From: Hygrocybe punicea | Lineage: Eukaryota; Basidiomycota; Agaricomycetes; Agaricales; Hygrophoraceae | NCBI GenBank assembly: GCA_963556145.1 | Contig: OY744461.1 | Location: 1,736,001-1,800,000, forward strand | Direction of reading: 5' to 3' | DNA length: 64,000 nucleotides | Shown: piece by piece, positions 24,452-36,348 of the stretch | Layout: the number at the start of each line of letters is the position of its first letter | Position numbering within the stretch: the first letter of the stretch is position 1 | The notes under the pieces: model-generated | The model's input: only the letters and a program-made list of their open reading frames with translations | The model's database searches: none | What the model was told of the DNA's origin: nothing | Program-made: the position numbers and the translations under genes

Positions 24452-26082
24452 GTGCACTATATAACCTCCATAAGGCTGTTAATCTACGTCCAACTTCATT
24501 CTCTCACCACAATTTGTGGTCAACAAGTCTGCAACTCAGGCTGTATGACTCTCCTGGTACCTCTAAATTTTCAAGGCAAGCTAAAAGCTGTTACAGCGGA
24601 TTTCAAAAACCTTGTCAGTATGCAAAAAAAACAAAAGAAATTGGCAGGCAATCTGGCCATTGCTGTTGTTCATTTCCTCATGCTCCCAATTTTTGACCCT
24701 CCTCCTGCTCACCAGGCTACTACTCCCACAGCTAATTCTACTGTAAATATTCCTCGTACTACCCAGAACACCACTCCTGCATGCACAGAAGATACCCCTG
24801 TTTCTGTCTTTGAACTTCTTGTCGCAGTCACCACTGCTCCCAAGTGCATTCATCTTAGTGATAACAAGACAAAAACTGGCAAACCAGAGGTCATAAATTG
24901 TGGGCCAGTCAATGTCAGTCACTCCATTGAATGGGATCTGTTTTTAGAAATTGTTGTGGATCTACTCATAGTCTCACCAGCAAGCCATCCTGTCAACACA
25001 TTTGAATGGCACTGGCTCAAGCCTACCAGCAGTCCATGGCGCCCCTCCAAAATATCACCAGGTTTACATCCATGATCAAAAAGTCAAAGGCAAATGCCTA
25101 TGTCATCTTGCAGACACAGGCTCCAGTGCTAGATCACATGGCATCTGTATTACCATGAAATCCCAGCATGACAGCAGTGGCTACTGCAGCTGATGAATAT
25201 GGATCTGATCTTGAAGAAGGTGGTACCCCAAAGCATGTACTTATCCATACTAAAGGACATGAACACATGAACTAATTTTATCACAGCAATGGCTCGACAA
25301 TGCTCTTGAGGAGATTGTCAGCAACCTCCAAGAGAATTACCCTCCTGGTCTCTGCAACCTTCACCCTGACCTTTCTTGTTTCCACCATCATGCCTTGGAT
25401 CTCCCCTTCCATCTTGAATATCCTTGACTTCTTGTTTGGGCACAAGCCATTAAAGCCAACACAGCTACATATGAAAAGGTCCCCATTGCTTCTCTGATGT
25501 TCAAGGCTTCACTTGCCCTCAAAAGTGCCTCCAAGAAAGTGCTTGAGGCAAAAACTGACACTGCTGCAGCAGCTTCAGCTTCTGTGGCTGCACCTGAAGC
25601 TGAAGTCACACAGGCTCAAGTTGCCACCCAACCACCCACTCATACCTTCACACAACTCCCCCAAATGCAATATCCAGCATATGCTGTGATGCCACCGGTC
25701 TTGGGCATAGTATACCATGCCCAATATGACATATGGCAATCCCTTCATGCCATGGCCAGCTACTCTACCTGCTCCACCACCTAACACCATGAAGACACCA
25801 CCTTGCTGTACCTCCAACGATCTTTCCTCATCACCCATTGCTCCATCCTACATCATTGCAGAGTTCTGCCAGCTCTATAACCTTGGAGTTAAGTCAGAAG
25901 TTGGGTTGGAACAGCTGGGCTTGATTACAGGAGATGATCTCAAATGTGTCTCAAAGGTCAGTGTACCAAAGTTGGATTCAAGTATTTGGCATGGCAGAGG
26001 GTTCTCCAGGCTTACAAGAAGAGCAACCATGAAGACTGACCCTAAGTGTACTGGCTGCTCAACATTTTCTTACCACTCCTTT
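24452..26082 (+). pseudogene. Decayed ORF of unknown function, fuller copy of the 16.2 kb fragment
   Basis: Several collinear open segments are separated by stops or frame changes: 24580-25075 (NLAIAVVHFLMLP, TPACTEDTPVSVFELLVAVTT), 25497-25780 (Ala-rich, APEAEVTQAQVATQPPT) and 25785-26060. The last contains APSYIIAEFCQLYNLGVKSEVG and GLITGDDL, a small C-terminal helical module I have seen at the ends of fungal transposon-associated proteins. I cannot assign a function. Confidence 0.45.
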
Positions 26083-26374
26083 TTTCACTGCACTTGTCAC
26101 TCCGTTATCTTACTGTCCTTTTTCTTACCACTCCATTTCTCACCACACTTGTCACTCCTTTTCATTTTTCTCATAGCATAGTTTTTTTATGTCATAGTGT
26201 AATGAGCAGTACATCAGACATCATTTATTTGTGACATACAGAAAGGTTACAAGGTTAGCAGAGTGTACATAAGAGACAAAAGTGATCAGATAATATAGCC
26301 TGAGTGCAAGAACCATTCTCTCATCTTCTTGAGTAACAGAAGCCACTGATTCCAGCAATGCAATCTCAGGGTGT
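26083..26374. other. Intergenic, no gene
   Basis: Pyrimidine-rich then AT-rich. It separates the decayed ORF from the mariner fragment. Confidence 0.35.
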
Positions 26375-26635
26375 TCACTTTCCTGAACTCATTGCAAGTG
26401 CCTTCAGATCCATTGTTTTATTGTGAAAATGATCAGTAACAACCATAAACAAGAATGCTGACTTACCACAACCGAAACTCTCCTCAATGGGATTAAAATC
26501 TGGTGAATAAGGTGACAAAAAATTGAGGATGCAGCCATAGCCCTGGACAATCTCGTGAAGGGCATTCATCTTGTGAATTGCACAGTTATTGAGCACCAGG
26601 ATGCTCTTGTTTTGTAGATAAGGATTCATTTTTGG
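26375..26635 (-). pseudogene. Tc1/mariner-superfamily transposase, C-terminal fragment
   Basis: The minus-strand peptide contains LVLNNCAIHK and FLSPYSPDFNPIEE. This is the second catalytic Asp region and the C-terminal DDE segment of DDE_3-type transposases. The usual LVLDNC is changed to LVLNNC, losing a catalytic Asp. Upstream catalytic parts are missing, so this is a dead fragment. It may relate to the TA-flanked foldback elements nearby. Confidence 0.8.
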
Positions 26636-26744
26636 TTATTATGTATGAAGTTAGATATTAAGGATATACTAAGTTATAAACAATAAATTCCATGAATTCT
26701 TCCCCATCAATTGAGTCAGGAATGATACATTGCGCCTCATATAG

Positions 26745-26890
26745 TTGTTGTGGCTACAGCTAGAAGCCAGCTACTAGCCATAGTGAAGCCACCAAATTGG
26801 CTCAGCTTGTGACTAGCTCAGCTAGGCTACAACCCAGCTATGGTTACAGCTACACTATTTCCTGTAGCCATTAGCCACGGCCATTCAGCC
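26745..26890. repeat. End fragment of a TAGCC-repeat hAT element
   Basis: The block GGCTACAGCTAGAAGCCAG followed by CTAGCCATAG matches the right terminus of the hAT element at 54898-54930. It is rich in TAGCC/GGCTA words. The terminus itself (GGCAACACTA) is not preserved. Confidence 0.5.
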
Positions 26891-27895
26891 AGCTAGCTGG
26901 TACTATATCCAGTTCATGTATTTACTCCCAACTTAAATGATATATCTACATTGCATGGCCATTTTGTGCAAAATAATTTTGCAACTGAGTTTGAAACTGG
27001 TGCCAGCTGAGATTGACTGGCTTCAAATATACTGCCAGCCTACTTCCCTACAACACTGGCGATGATAACAATGAACAACACAACCCATCACCACCATTTC
27101 CCACCATCTCTCATGTGTCCCACAAGAACCACAGAAATCAGACCAGTGAAAAGCACCACAACGTGACCAACCACCATGTCACCACCACTCACATGGCAAC
27201 AACCACAATGAATAAGCACCAACAATGGCAATGACAATGATGGAGAGCAAGGCTGGGAGGGTAGTGCACCCACCAAATGGCCCAGGTATGTACCCAAAAC
27301 ACTAACCCATCAACATCCACTAATCACCCAGATCATGACCATGATCACGTCAACATGAACCCACTGGCTGATGGTGGGCAACAATGAGGGCAACGAGGAG
27401 GATGGATGGGGTGAGAACAGCAGGGAGCAGGGAGTCTCTGCCCTCTCCCTGCTGTCAGCTATCACACCTCGCAAATGTGCACGGACAGTACCAATTGACA
27501 TGCAGAGATGTTTGCAAGGTATCTGGCAAGGAAATGCCCAAGACTTGTGCATCATGCATGACTCTCTGGTCAACATGCCTCCGGCAAATAATGATTACAG
27601 TGATTAGCTGTGTCAGGAATAGGGCCATTATGTAATGGTTTGTTGTGGGATGAAGTAAACAATATGTCAAGGCAAGGGAAAAGACAATGGCAATGATGTC
27701 CATCGGCAAGGAGACCATGTGGGTACAGCAATGTGACATGGGGATGTGTCCATGGTTGGTCTGGATTGTTCTAGAAGAAAGGGTAAAAAGAAAACAAGAA
27801 CAAGAACTAGTGGGGTGTGGGCCATTACGTTGCATGACAGGTTACTCGTCCCTTTTTAGCAATGAGAATATAAGTATATATATATCACACAGCAT
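26891..27895. other. Triplet-rich non-coding region with the shared GGTGCACC module
   Basis: 27050-27290 is ACA/CCA/AAT-rich. It ends with GGGAGGGTAGTGCACCCACC and GGCCCAGGTA, the same module seen at 32.71-32.76, 35.52, 45.02 and (split) 57.35/62.49 kb. It is probably a relic of the same non-autonomous element family. No gene. Confidence 0.4.
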
Positions 27896-27897
27896 TA

Positions 27898-29022
27898 CAG
27901 CCGTTTTAGTAATTCATGGCAGTAACTGGATTTTTTTCATCAATTGAGAAATTTGGACTTAGTGGAATTTCCAGTGCTGAATCTTGTATCTCATGAAATA
28001 CTGTATGGATTATGATGGTTATAGAGGGAAAGTTGTACTATTTCTTAAGGGCTATCTACTCCTATCATTACATTTGGACAATATTTATTGTTTGGTGACT
28101 TGTGGATGAAACAAAAGGTAAACCAGTACTTTTTGACACCCACAATGATATTGTCAAATTATGCCATCAAATGAGCTCATATGAAAAAGATTGTAGGGAG
28201 AAACTTCTTCAGTTTTTCAAGGGCTAGAAGTACAAATACCGTGTTTTCCTTCATTTTTGTCCTTGGAGCCAACATTGCATCTGCACTATGTTTGTCTGCA
28301 TTAGGCTTGAAATATTACATGAATTTTAAATGTTGGCTCCAAGGACAAAAATGAAGGAAAACACGGTATTTGTACTTCTAGCCCTTGAAAAACTGAAGAA
28401 GTTTCTCCCTACAATCTTTTTCATATGAGCTCATTTGATGGCATAATTTGACAATATCATTGTGGGTGTCAAAAAGTACTGGTTTACCTTTTGTTTCATC
28501 CACAAGTCACCAAACAATAAATATTGTCCAAATGTAATGATAGGAGTAGATAGCCCTTAAGAAATAGTACACTAAGTCCAAATTTCTCAATTGACAAAAA
28601 AAAATCCAGTTACAGTATTCAATGGCTCCTTTGAACACCAAAAAGTAACCTAAAATGCGACAGGTAGCCAATTATCTTGAACAAAATCTGAGTTGACCAA
28701 AAGTTGCTTATATATTTAAAGACCTCTCCATCCAATTTTCAAAGAAATCTATTAATATTTGAATGTTTTATGATCAAAACATTAGTGTTCAAAGGAGTGA
28801 TCAGATTTCTCTCTGCTTTGTGAATATTCAGTTTCTAATTTTATTGATGGTTCTGAATCAAAATCAATATCCAGATAGGTTCAGATGATGCACTGAGGGA
28901 ATTAGAACACTTTTGAGCAGTAGAAATTAGTACAGAATCAATTAAATTAGGGTGTTCAAAGGACTGGTAGTGTTCAAAGGAGCCATTGAACACTGTACTG
29001 CCATGAATTACTAAAATGGCTG
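27898..29022. mobile_element. Foldback (long-TIR) element with TA target duplication
   Basis: TA at 27896-27897 and 29023-29024 flanks termini CAGCCGTTTTAGTAATTCAT and its inverse. The two arms (27898-28273 and 28330-29022, minus a nested MITE) are near-perfect inverse copies around a ~56 bp spacer. The arm core is 28035-28273 versus 28330-28570. The right arm lacks about 70 bp (left 27966-28034). TA duplication plus CAG termini suggests mobilisation by a Tc1/mariner transposase. No coding capacity. Confidence 0.88.
28613..28995. mobile_element. MITE, 383 bp, nested in the foldback element
   Basis: TIRs CAGTATTCAATGGCTCC and GGAGCCATTGAACACTG, extended by TTTGAACAC / GTGTTCAAA. TA duplication at 28611-28612 and 28996-28997. 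The opposite arm shows the empty site (CCAGTTACTGCCATG as its inverse), proving insertion. Confidence 0.9.
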
Positions 29023-29024
29023 TA

Positions 29025-30417
29025 ATACCATCCTATGATAATCAATATTTGCAAAGTTATTGATGTTTCCTTCATTATTACATACTGATCATATTCAGAT
29101 ACCATGCTGAAACCATACTCCACTGATATACATTTCATAATTGATTATGTCCTGTTCCTATCAATTTGTCATAAGATTCATAACCCAATATCTGATCCCA
29201 AATTGCCATCCATCATATCAAGTTTGCGGTGTTCATGTTGTCATCTATATAACTACTTCACTAATTTATCATTAGTCATAGTTACTCTGTAATTTACATA
29301 TTCAAGTTGAAGTGTAGTAATTATATTTAGAAAATCTAAGTATCTGAATTATTGTCTCAGGTCAAGAACAACCTCCTGTGAGTACTGTAGAAATAATCCC
29401 TCAGACAATGATACCAATTGCAATTCTATTTGAACAATGTTGATAAGATCACTGGTTTTGATGATTACCAGAATCAACAATATGCCTGGTTCATCTTGTG
29501 CTTTGGATTACATCAAGTTGGGAAATAGGTAAGACAATTTCCTTGTCAAACAGTTTTATGAGTGTCTAACATCTGAACCAATTACAGCACGTATAGTAAT
29601 GATAGGTGTCGCTTGCACACATCAACTGCATGGATCAGACTGTGTCTGTTGCACTGCAAGGCCTCATATTGAACCTGGGACACTGGCCCAATTATGTGCT
29701 AAACACTGTTCAGCCTGTTTGACAAGGATTGACCACATATTAAGTATGATGTTTGACCTGTTCAACAAGTATTCCAACATATGCATTACTTACAATTCAA
29801 ATGCACATAGTAAAACATAGCTACAGCAGAGACAAGTCCAATATACTGTACATACTAATGCTTCTGCAATGGCAATGCCCCAGATGAAAGCTGGGACACT
29901 TGCAGAACAGTGTCAAATACTGTTCAGCCTGTTTGACAAGTGTTCAACTTGTGCATTATTAATAACTCCAAGATGCATAGCAAATATATGTAGCTGTAGA
30001 CCAGCCTTTCATATATGGTTCATCCAATATCTATTGCACTGGCAATTCCTCAGAATACAACTGGGACAGTCATTGAACTTGTCACTGAATAATGTCCAGC
30101 CCATTCAAATCACCTATATTTAATAATGTGTTTGATTATTATAATAACGCTGTCAAGCATTTGCAGGTTGCAATGGCAATACCAACATGTCATGACACTA
30201 CCCATTCTGACATTGGCACCCATGATCCAACTGCCTTATTGTTCCTGCTAATTGGGACAACAAATTCTCACAGTTACAAAGTCAGCAGTTACAAGTCACA
30301 TAGCTTCATAATTATTCCCAGGGCTCCAAAAATGTTCCCATGGCTTGGCAAATTGAAGTGTGACCCTGAGTTGGAAAACCCACCATATAGAACAATTTCC
30401 TTATAGAGACTCAATCT
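29025..30417. other. Non-coding with degenerate internal repeats
   Basis: 29640-30100 holds two or three diverged copies of a phrase GGGACACTTGCAGAACAGTG / CTGTTCAGCCTGTTTGACAAG. The segment 30180-30410 may be the decayed N-terminal region of the hAT relic that follows. No intact ORF. Confidence 0.4.
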
Positions 30418-32145
30418 GTGGAGAAGATATCATTCACCACTAACCAGTGGAGTGATCTGAATCAAATACTATTTATGGCTGTTATGGTACATCGGGTTCA
30501 AGCACAGACTGAGGAAACCAGAAATGGTTCCCAACATATTCTTAGATTATGTGCAGATCTTGTGTGTTTCCACTGTGTGCTGGGTAGTGCTGCCAAAGTT
30601 CAGTTCAGAACTGATCCGAACTCAGTTCAAACCCTGAACTGAACCACTTAAAGAGTTTAGTTCAGTCAAATTCATGTCTAAACTCAACCAATTGCCTTAT
30701 ATAGTAAGAGTTCAGGGTTCATAGCCTAGGCTGAACTAAACTAAACTGAATTTTGCAGTTCAGTTCAGGGTTCACAAAAAAAAGGGTCTGAACTGGACTG
30801 AACTGAATTTTGGCAGTGCTAGTGCTGGGAAGACATGATGGTGAGTATCTTGCACACATGTTCCTTCATGTCACTGACTGTCTCAAGATTACTGAGAAGA
30901 TGTGTGTTGTTTGTTTTAATTATTCCAATTATGAATATATTCCAGATTGGGTGGGTAACACTTGACAATGCAACAAATAATGATATGTTAATGGTAACTC
31001 TGGAGCGTGAACTCTGCTCTTGCAAGATTCCATTTGACAAAACAAAATGAAGAGTTAGGTATGTAATATTCTAGGATTGTAACTAGTACTTATTGTGTTG
31101 GATTCTAGATGTTTTTCACATATTGTCAATCTTGCCTGCCAAGCAGTTTTATGGGCCATTACCAATGTAGATTATGCAAAAGAAGATGCTGATGATTATG
31201 TTCCTTCAATTGAAGCAAAAGTTTCAACTTACTGAGCTTGACTGGGATTCCCTTCAAGCATTCCAAATCATTCTCCAGGTTGGTGTCTCAACAAATGGAT
31301 TGTTATACACTATTCAAGTGTGAGGGTTAGGTTCCACACACTTTCCAGCAAATTTTATCACATTAAAAGATGCCAACCTAGTGTTATGCTATACCAGCAT
31401 TCAAAGTGATGATTGATGTTTGGAAAGCACATCAAGATGAATATCCAGAGACAGCCAAAATTGTTCAAGCTGGCCTTGACAAGCTTGAGTCTTATAGTCA
31501 ACAAACTGACTTAGTCCCAGCTCATACCCTGCCAATGTGTTTGTCTCCTTTTGTCATTCTCTTCCTCCATCCATTAATTTCTTTCCCCCCCAGTTCTTGA
31601 TCCTTCCATTGAGTTGTCTATTGTTTGAAGAGCATATGCCAGAGCAAGTACAGTGGGCCCAAGAGATTTTCATTGATGCCATATGTTCCTATGGTATTTA
31701 TTTCACTTATTCTCATTTATTTATCCCAGCTTCATCCATACATGCTGCTGCTGCTGCCACTTCAGTGGGAAGAACTGATACACCTGCAGTAGGAAACACA
31801 GCACCTTCTCAGCCAACAGCAAGAGATATTCTAAGACTCAATTGTCATCCACCTTGTCCAACATCACAGCAATCAGCTGAAATTGAAGGTTGTTACATTT
31901 TTCAACTCCACAACTCTGGTTCCCACTCTGGTACCCACCATGACAATTCTGCTTTACCACACCTTCCTTTTTTGTTCCCCTTTGCCTTTGTCTTCTTTTG
32001 GACATTGTTGTTTATTCTTGTTCTTGTTTCCTTTCTTCTAGAACAATCCAGACTGACCATGGACACATCCCCACGTGACCTTGCTGTACCTGAACAGTTT
32101 CCTTGCCAATGGACATCATCGCTGTTGTCTTTTTCCTTATCTTGA
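30418..32145 (+). pseudogene. hAT transposase relic
   Basis: Collinear hAT hallmarks run across several frames: ISFTTNQWSD (about 30424), GWVTLDNATNND (about 30950), RCFSHIVNLACQAVL (about 31109), DVWKAHQDEYPETA (about 31415) and EEHMPEQVQW (about 31630). Introns, stops and a 237 bp MITE break it. It belongs to a different hAT lineage from the transposase at 50.0-52.9 kb, judging by these motifs. Not functional. Confidence 0.8.
30585..30821. mobile_element. hAT-type MITE, 237 bp, inside the hAT transposase relic
   Basis: Termini TAGTGCTGCCAAAGTTCAG / CTGAATTTTGGCAGTGCTA with a perfect 8 bp duplication GTGCTGGG (30577-30584, 30822-30829). The interior is GTTCAGTTC-type repeats. It interrupts the coding sequence between FHCVLG and RHDG. 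Confidence 0.92.
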
Positions 32146-32801
32146 CATATTGTTGACTTCATCCCACGACAAACTGATTCACAATGGCTGTACTCCCAAC
32201 ACAGCTAATTACTGTAATTAGGGTTTAACACAGGTAACCCGGGGGTCTAAAAAATCCAACCCAGGCTCGGACCCACCAAACCCGGTCAACGGTGGGTAAG
32301 GGTCCAGGTGCCGGCAGGTTTCACCCCCAGGTTGCCCCCAGGTTGACCGGGTTTGCATGCACCACCCAGGTTTCATCATACCCATGGGGCACTACATACC
32401 TTGCGTCTGGGTTCTGAGACCCAGACCGAGGTGGGCTCACCCCAACCATTCTCCTCGCAAATTGCAGGTAGTGTATTGCACAGGTACGGGTAAACCCGTG
32501 GGTATTGCTGTGGGTACAGCCACAGGTGCGGGTATGGGTACAGCAATTTGTACCCATGCAATTGCCTGTACCCACGACGGGTAACCGGTAACCCATGACA
32601 TTCAGTCACACGAATGATGCGTCGGGTTCAACCGCAACCGCAACAATCCAACCACAACGACCATGACAACAAAATAGAAGACCACAGTGACGAAGACCAC
32701 GACAACGGCAATGGAGAGCATGGCCGGGAGGGTGGTGCACCCACCTACTGGCCCTGGTACGTATCTAGATTCTACCTACATTGACATTGACTAATTCCAT
32801 A

Positions 32802-32854
32802 CCTCGCGAACACGCCCTGATGCGTCGACTGATGTGTCGACGTCGTTCGTGAGG
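32802..32854. repeat. Two-part palindrome, copy C
   Basis: 53 bp: CCTCGCGAAC...GTTCGTGAGG, core region GTCGACTGATGTGTCGAC. Confidence 0.78.
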
Positions 32855-33055
32855 TGATAGGCACCAAGAAAGATGACAGGGCTCAAGACTCATCCCAGGC
32901 CCCCCACATACCGGTCGGCAATGAGCCAGAGCGCCCAAAGACAACCACACCCATTCACCTCGCGTCCACCAGCCCACGCGTCCAACGACGCATCACCCGG
33001 CTTTGTGCCCACCCACCAACTCCACTGCACCGGGCCCACACCCACACCCATTCCA

Positions 33056-33106
33056 CCTCGTGCTCACACGGCGTGCATCAATTGACACATGTCCGGTGTC
33101 GCGAGG
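33056..33106. repeat. Two-part palindrome, copy D
   Basis: 51 bp: CCTCGTGCTC...GTGTCGCGAGG around GCATCAATTGACAC. Confidence 0.75.
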
Positions 33107-33310
33107 TCAAAGGGCATGCATGTCCGGTGTCGCGAGTGTGAGACCCGCAGGTTACCCGCTACAGGTACGGGTACGGGTCGGGTACGGGTAGGAAAAAAAG
33201 ACCCGGCACAAAACCCATACCCGCGGTGATGGGTACGGGTATTCATGGGTACGGGTACGGGTATTCCCAAAAGTACATGGGGGTTACCCATGCAATACAC
33301 TAATTGCAGG

Positions 33311-33346
33311 CATGTATCAATAGATACGGCGCTGCGCTTCATGAGG
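33311..33346. repeat. Two-part palindrome, copy B (right part; left part at 32453-32468)
   Basis: Joining 32453-32468 to 33311-33346 gives a 52 bp unit closely matching copy A, with core GTATCAATAGATAC. The 834 bp nested element sits inside it. Confidence 0.72.
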
Positions 33347-34051
33347 TAGATGGGTGCTGGGGAGCCCTCCGGTGTCCCCAAGGGATGGGGAGGGACAGGG
33401 GGTCTTGTCCTGTGGTCCCTGCCTGGCATTGCCAGCACTGCTGCTGCCAACCATCGTCCTCGTCGGGGTGGTGGTATGGTTGTGGTGGTGTTGCTGCCAT
33501 GGCTGCTGCTGCTGTCGCCATTGCCGCTGCCGCTGTTGCTGCTGCTGCTGGCCATCACTGTCGTTGTTGCCTTGCTGCTGCTGCTACCGGCATGCTGTTG
33601 TTGTCCTCGTCGGGTGGTGGTATGGTCGCGGTGGTGTTGCTGCCACAGCTGCTGCTGCCAGCGTTGCTGCTGTTGCTGGTGCTGCTGCTGTTGCTGGCAC
33701 TGCTGCTGCTGCTGTCATCGTTGTTGCTGTTGCCATTCCATCGTCATTGTTGATGCTGCTGTTGCCGTTGCCACCGCTGGTGGTGGTGTTGGTGGTGTTA
33801 TTGTGGCTGTCCTGTGTCCATTGGCATTGCATTGGCATTTGGATCCATCGTGGTGTGCTCGCGATGTGGTTGCGGTCGAGTTTCCTGCAATAAATAATAT
33901 TAGTAAAGTTAACAGACTTACCTCTGTTGATGACCCGTGATTCGCGGTGTTGCATGGGTCGCCAAAATGGCAACCCGGTATCCGCACCGGTCAGACCCGA
34001 ACCAGCGGGTCACTGGGTTTACCCGGACCCATGTTAAACCTTAACTGTAGT

Positions 34052-35191
34052 CATCATTGGCAGCATCACCATCACTTTCCTTATTAGTTTTTACCTTGTT
34101 ATGATCTATCTTTGGCATCGGCACTGAAACTCTTCCGCCATTGATACTTTCGACTTCCACCTTGACAATATCTCACCATGTGATTGACAATTGCCATACC
34201 TGGATATATGGTTTCCACTTTCGTATTCCATGCCTACCATTATCCTGATGATCTGACAACATTTCTCACCTGCTTGTACACTCCAAACAATCCTCAATCA
34301 CAAGACATTTCACTGGTCCTTCCAATCTGATCATCACTGAAGCACATTCTTTTGGACTTTGACCACAGACCATATGACTTCCCAAACAGTGAACCAACCC
34401 CTATTGTGTATTGTTCACACGACATCACTTCAATGCAGTACCTGACATCTTATTCCCACAGCTTGTCACTCATGCCATGACTTGAAACCTGGACCCACAT
34501 TCATTTATCCTTCTTCATCTGTAACTTTGATACCTCCCACACTCGTTTACCACGATACCATTTCTTGGAAGAATAGTGGACCTCATTGTTCCACACACAG
34601 GACAAGACATCACCCCTCAATATGTCATCAACACAGACATCATCACCGGCACAGCTTATGCTGTTCACATGTCTGACCTCGACTATCCCACTGTCCTAGT
34701 TGGTTTTCTCCTAACACATTCCTTTGTTTTCTTTTATACCAACCTTGTCGCTATATCCACGCTACTACAAGACACTCCCTTCACCAATCCCACACTGGAC
34801 AATACCTCTCTTCAACCCAACCATGCAATGCACTTGCCAGACTGTGCACTTGCCTGTTACAGCAAGTATAGACCCTGAATTGGCAATTCTGCATGTCACA
34901 TGATCCAATAACAAATCATCTGAGTCATCCAGACCTCATCTATCCTCAATGACACCCAGGCCTTCAGTTGGATCACAAGAACATTGACATGAGGACACCT
35001 CATGTGCATCTCATGGTGAACACATGGTGTAGTTGGACATGTTCAAGTTGTAGCTTCATGGTTGTGTTCCCATTTACCTCCCCTCAAGACCGGTCACTAT
35101 ATCTACTGTTCTTGTTGTTGGTTTGGACTTTTTCTTCTTTCTTTTCCTTAAGTTTAGTCTGGTTCTTGGGGCAGACTCATCTTGTTTTGGT
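34052..35191. other. Non-coding or decayed, no gene assigned
   Basis: Short ORFs such as 34576-34878 (IVPHTGQDITPQYVINTDII) look like a decayed protein, but I recognise no family. No repeat ends found. Confidence 0.35.
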
Positions 35192-35348
35192 GAAGCTACT
35201 CAAGAGAGCTCAAACTCATAGTGAAAGGGGAAAAGGATTCTTTATTTGTCTTTATTTACTACAGTATTTAAATACTGAAGTAAATAAGAAAAGAAAGAAA
35301 TCAAAAATAAACTAAATCGGGTCTCAGCAGTGATACAGGTGTATCACC
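35192..35348 (+). repeat. Dispersed repeat, inverted partner at 46165-46345
   Basis: Shared blocks include GAGCTCAAACTCATAGTGAAA, GGATTCTTTATTTGTC and GTGATACAGGTGTATCACC. The partner lies on the other strand. Confidence 0.7.
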
Positions 35349-36138
35349 AGTCACGGTTAACCACAGTTAACCCAAATATTGGTATGCAAACCAGATTGGA
35401 CCATTGGGACCATGGTTAACTGTCCCAAAAAGGAAGTCTTGGCCAACTCAATATGCAATGACCAGAATGGCTGTCACAACAACGACAATGACAACCAACT
35501 AACCACTAACAAGGCCTGAGAAGTGGTGCGCCTACTCTCTGGCCCAGGTACATCCCCCCTCCCACTATTCTTCAGATATGATAAAGTTGACAACACAAAG
35601 ACAATGAAGATGGGAATGATAAGAATGCTGGCAACTAGGAGGAAAATGATGAAGATAGCAACTAGGAGGACAGTGACAAGGAGAACAATGACAATGAAGA
35701 TGACCACCTGCTCCACTGCCACAACAACAATGATGGTGACCTCCACACCAACTGGCAGCAGTAGGGCAGATGACTGAATATGATAAAGATGGCAACTAGG
35801 AGGATTGTGAGGAGGACAATGATGATGATTCTGCTACCACTGCCATGACAACGGTGAAAGCAACCTCCACCGCCAACTGGCAGCAGCAGGGAAATGAATG
35901 ATAGAAAATGATGAAGATCAAGACTAGGAGGATGGTGACAAGGATGATGATGATGCTACCACCACCATGATGATGGCAATGGCAACATCCACCACCAACC
36001 GGTAGCAGCAGGGCAACAACAATGACAGTGATGACAGCCATGGAACAGGGGCAACAGTGGCAATGGTAGAATGAGGCACAATGACAACAACAACAACAAT
36101 GGAATGGGAATGCAAATGATGTCCATCCTACCTCCACA

Positions 36139-36191
36139 CCTCATGAACCTGACTGCAACATCAGTTGATGTTCTACACTAGGTTTATAAAG
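36139..36191. repeat. Two-part palindrome, copy I (degenerate)
   Basis: 53 bp: CCTCATGAAC..., core ACATCAGTTGATGT, right arm decayed to GTTTATAAAG. Confidence 0.55.
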
Positions 36192-36296
36192 TTAGATTGA
36201 GAAAGGGCAGGTACATCAAAGTGATGAATACCCACCACCCAGTACCAACTGCACATGAATGGGGGTGCCACTGATAGCACCCATCCAACCTCCACA

Positions 36297-36348
36297 CCTC
36301 ACAAACCCCATCATGATGTCAATTGATGTCTGAGCTGGGTTTGTGAGG
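36297..36348. repeat. Two-part palindrome, copy J
   Basis: 52 bp: CCTCACAAAC...GTTTGTGAGG around GATGTCAATTGATGTC. Confidence 0.75.

Larger units (their letters stand above)
32469..33302. mobile_element. Nested hAT-type element, 834 bp
   Basis: Termini TAGTGTATTGCACAGGTA / TACCCATGCAATACACTA and a perfect 8 bp duplication ATTGCAGG (32461-32468, 33303-33310). Subterminal (GGTACG)n / ACCCGTACCC arrays lie at both ends. It carries two palindromes (32802, 33056) and splits a third palindrome belonging to the host element. Same family as 56874-63089. Confidence 0.92.
32219..34043. mobile_element. Non-autonomous hAT-type element with triplet-repeat body (1.83 kb)
   Basis: Ends TAGGGTTTAACACAGGT and the inverse ACCCATGTTAAACCTTA. 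Flanks ACTGTAAT (32211-32218) and ACTGTAGT (34044-34051) are an 8 bp duplication with one mismatch. The body has (CTG)n-type triplets and a stretch 33794-33950 that closely matches 9516-9665. It contains a nested 834 bp element. No transposase. Confidence 0.82.

Noticed and set aside
32219..33302. Telomere-like or subtelomeric array from the ACCCGTACCC words
   Set aside because: The words are subterminal repeats bounded by TIRs and 8 bp TSDs, and occur in several separate elements.
33304..33987. 149-196 aa ORFs in the 33 kb region
   Set aside because: Triplet-repeat artefacts within the hAT-type element.
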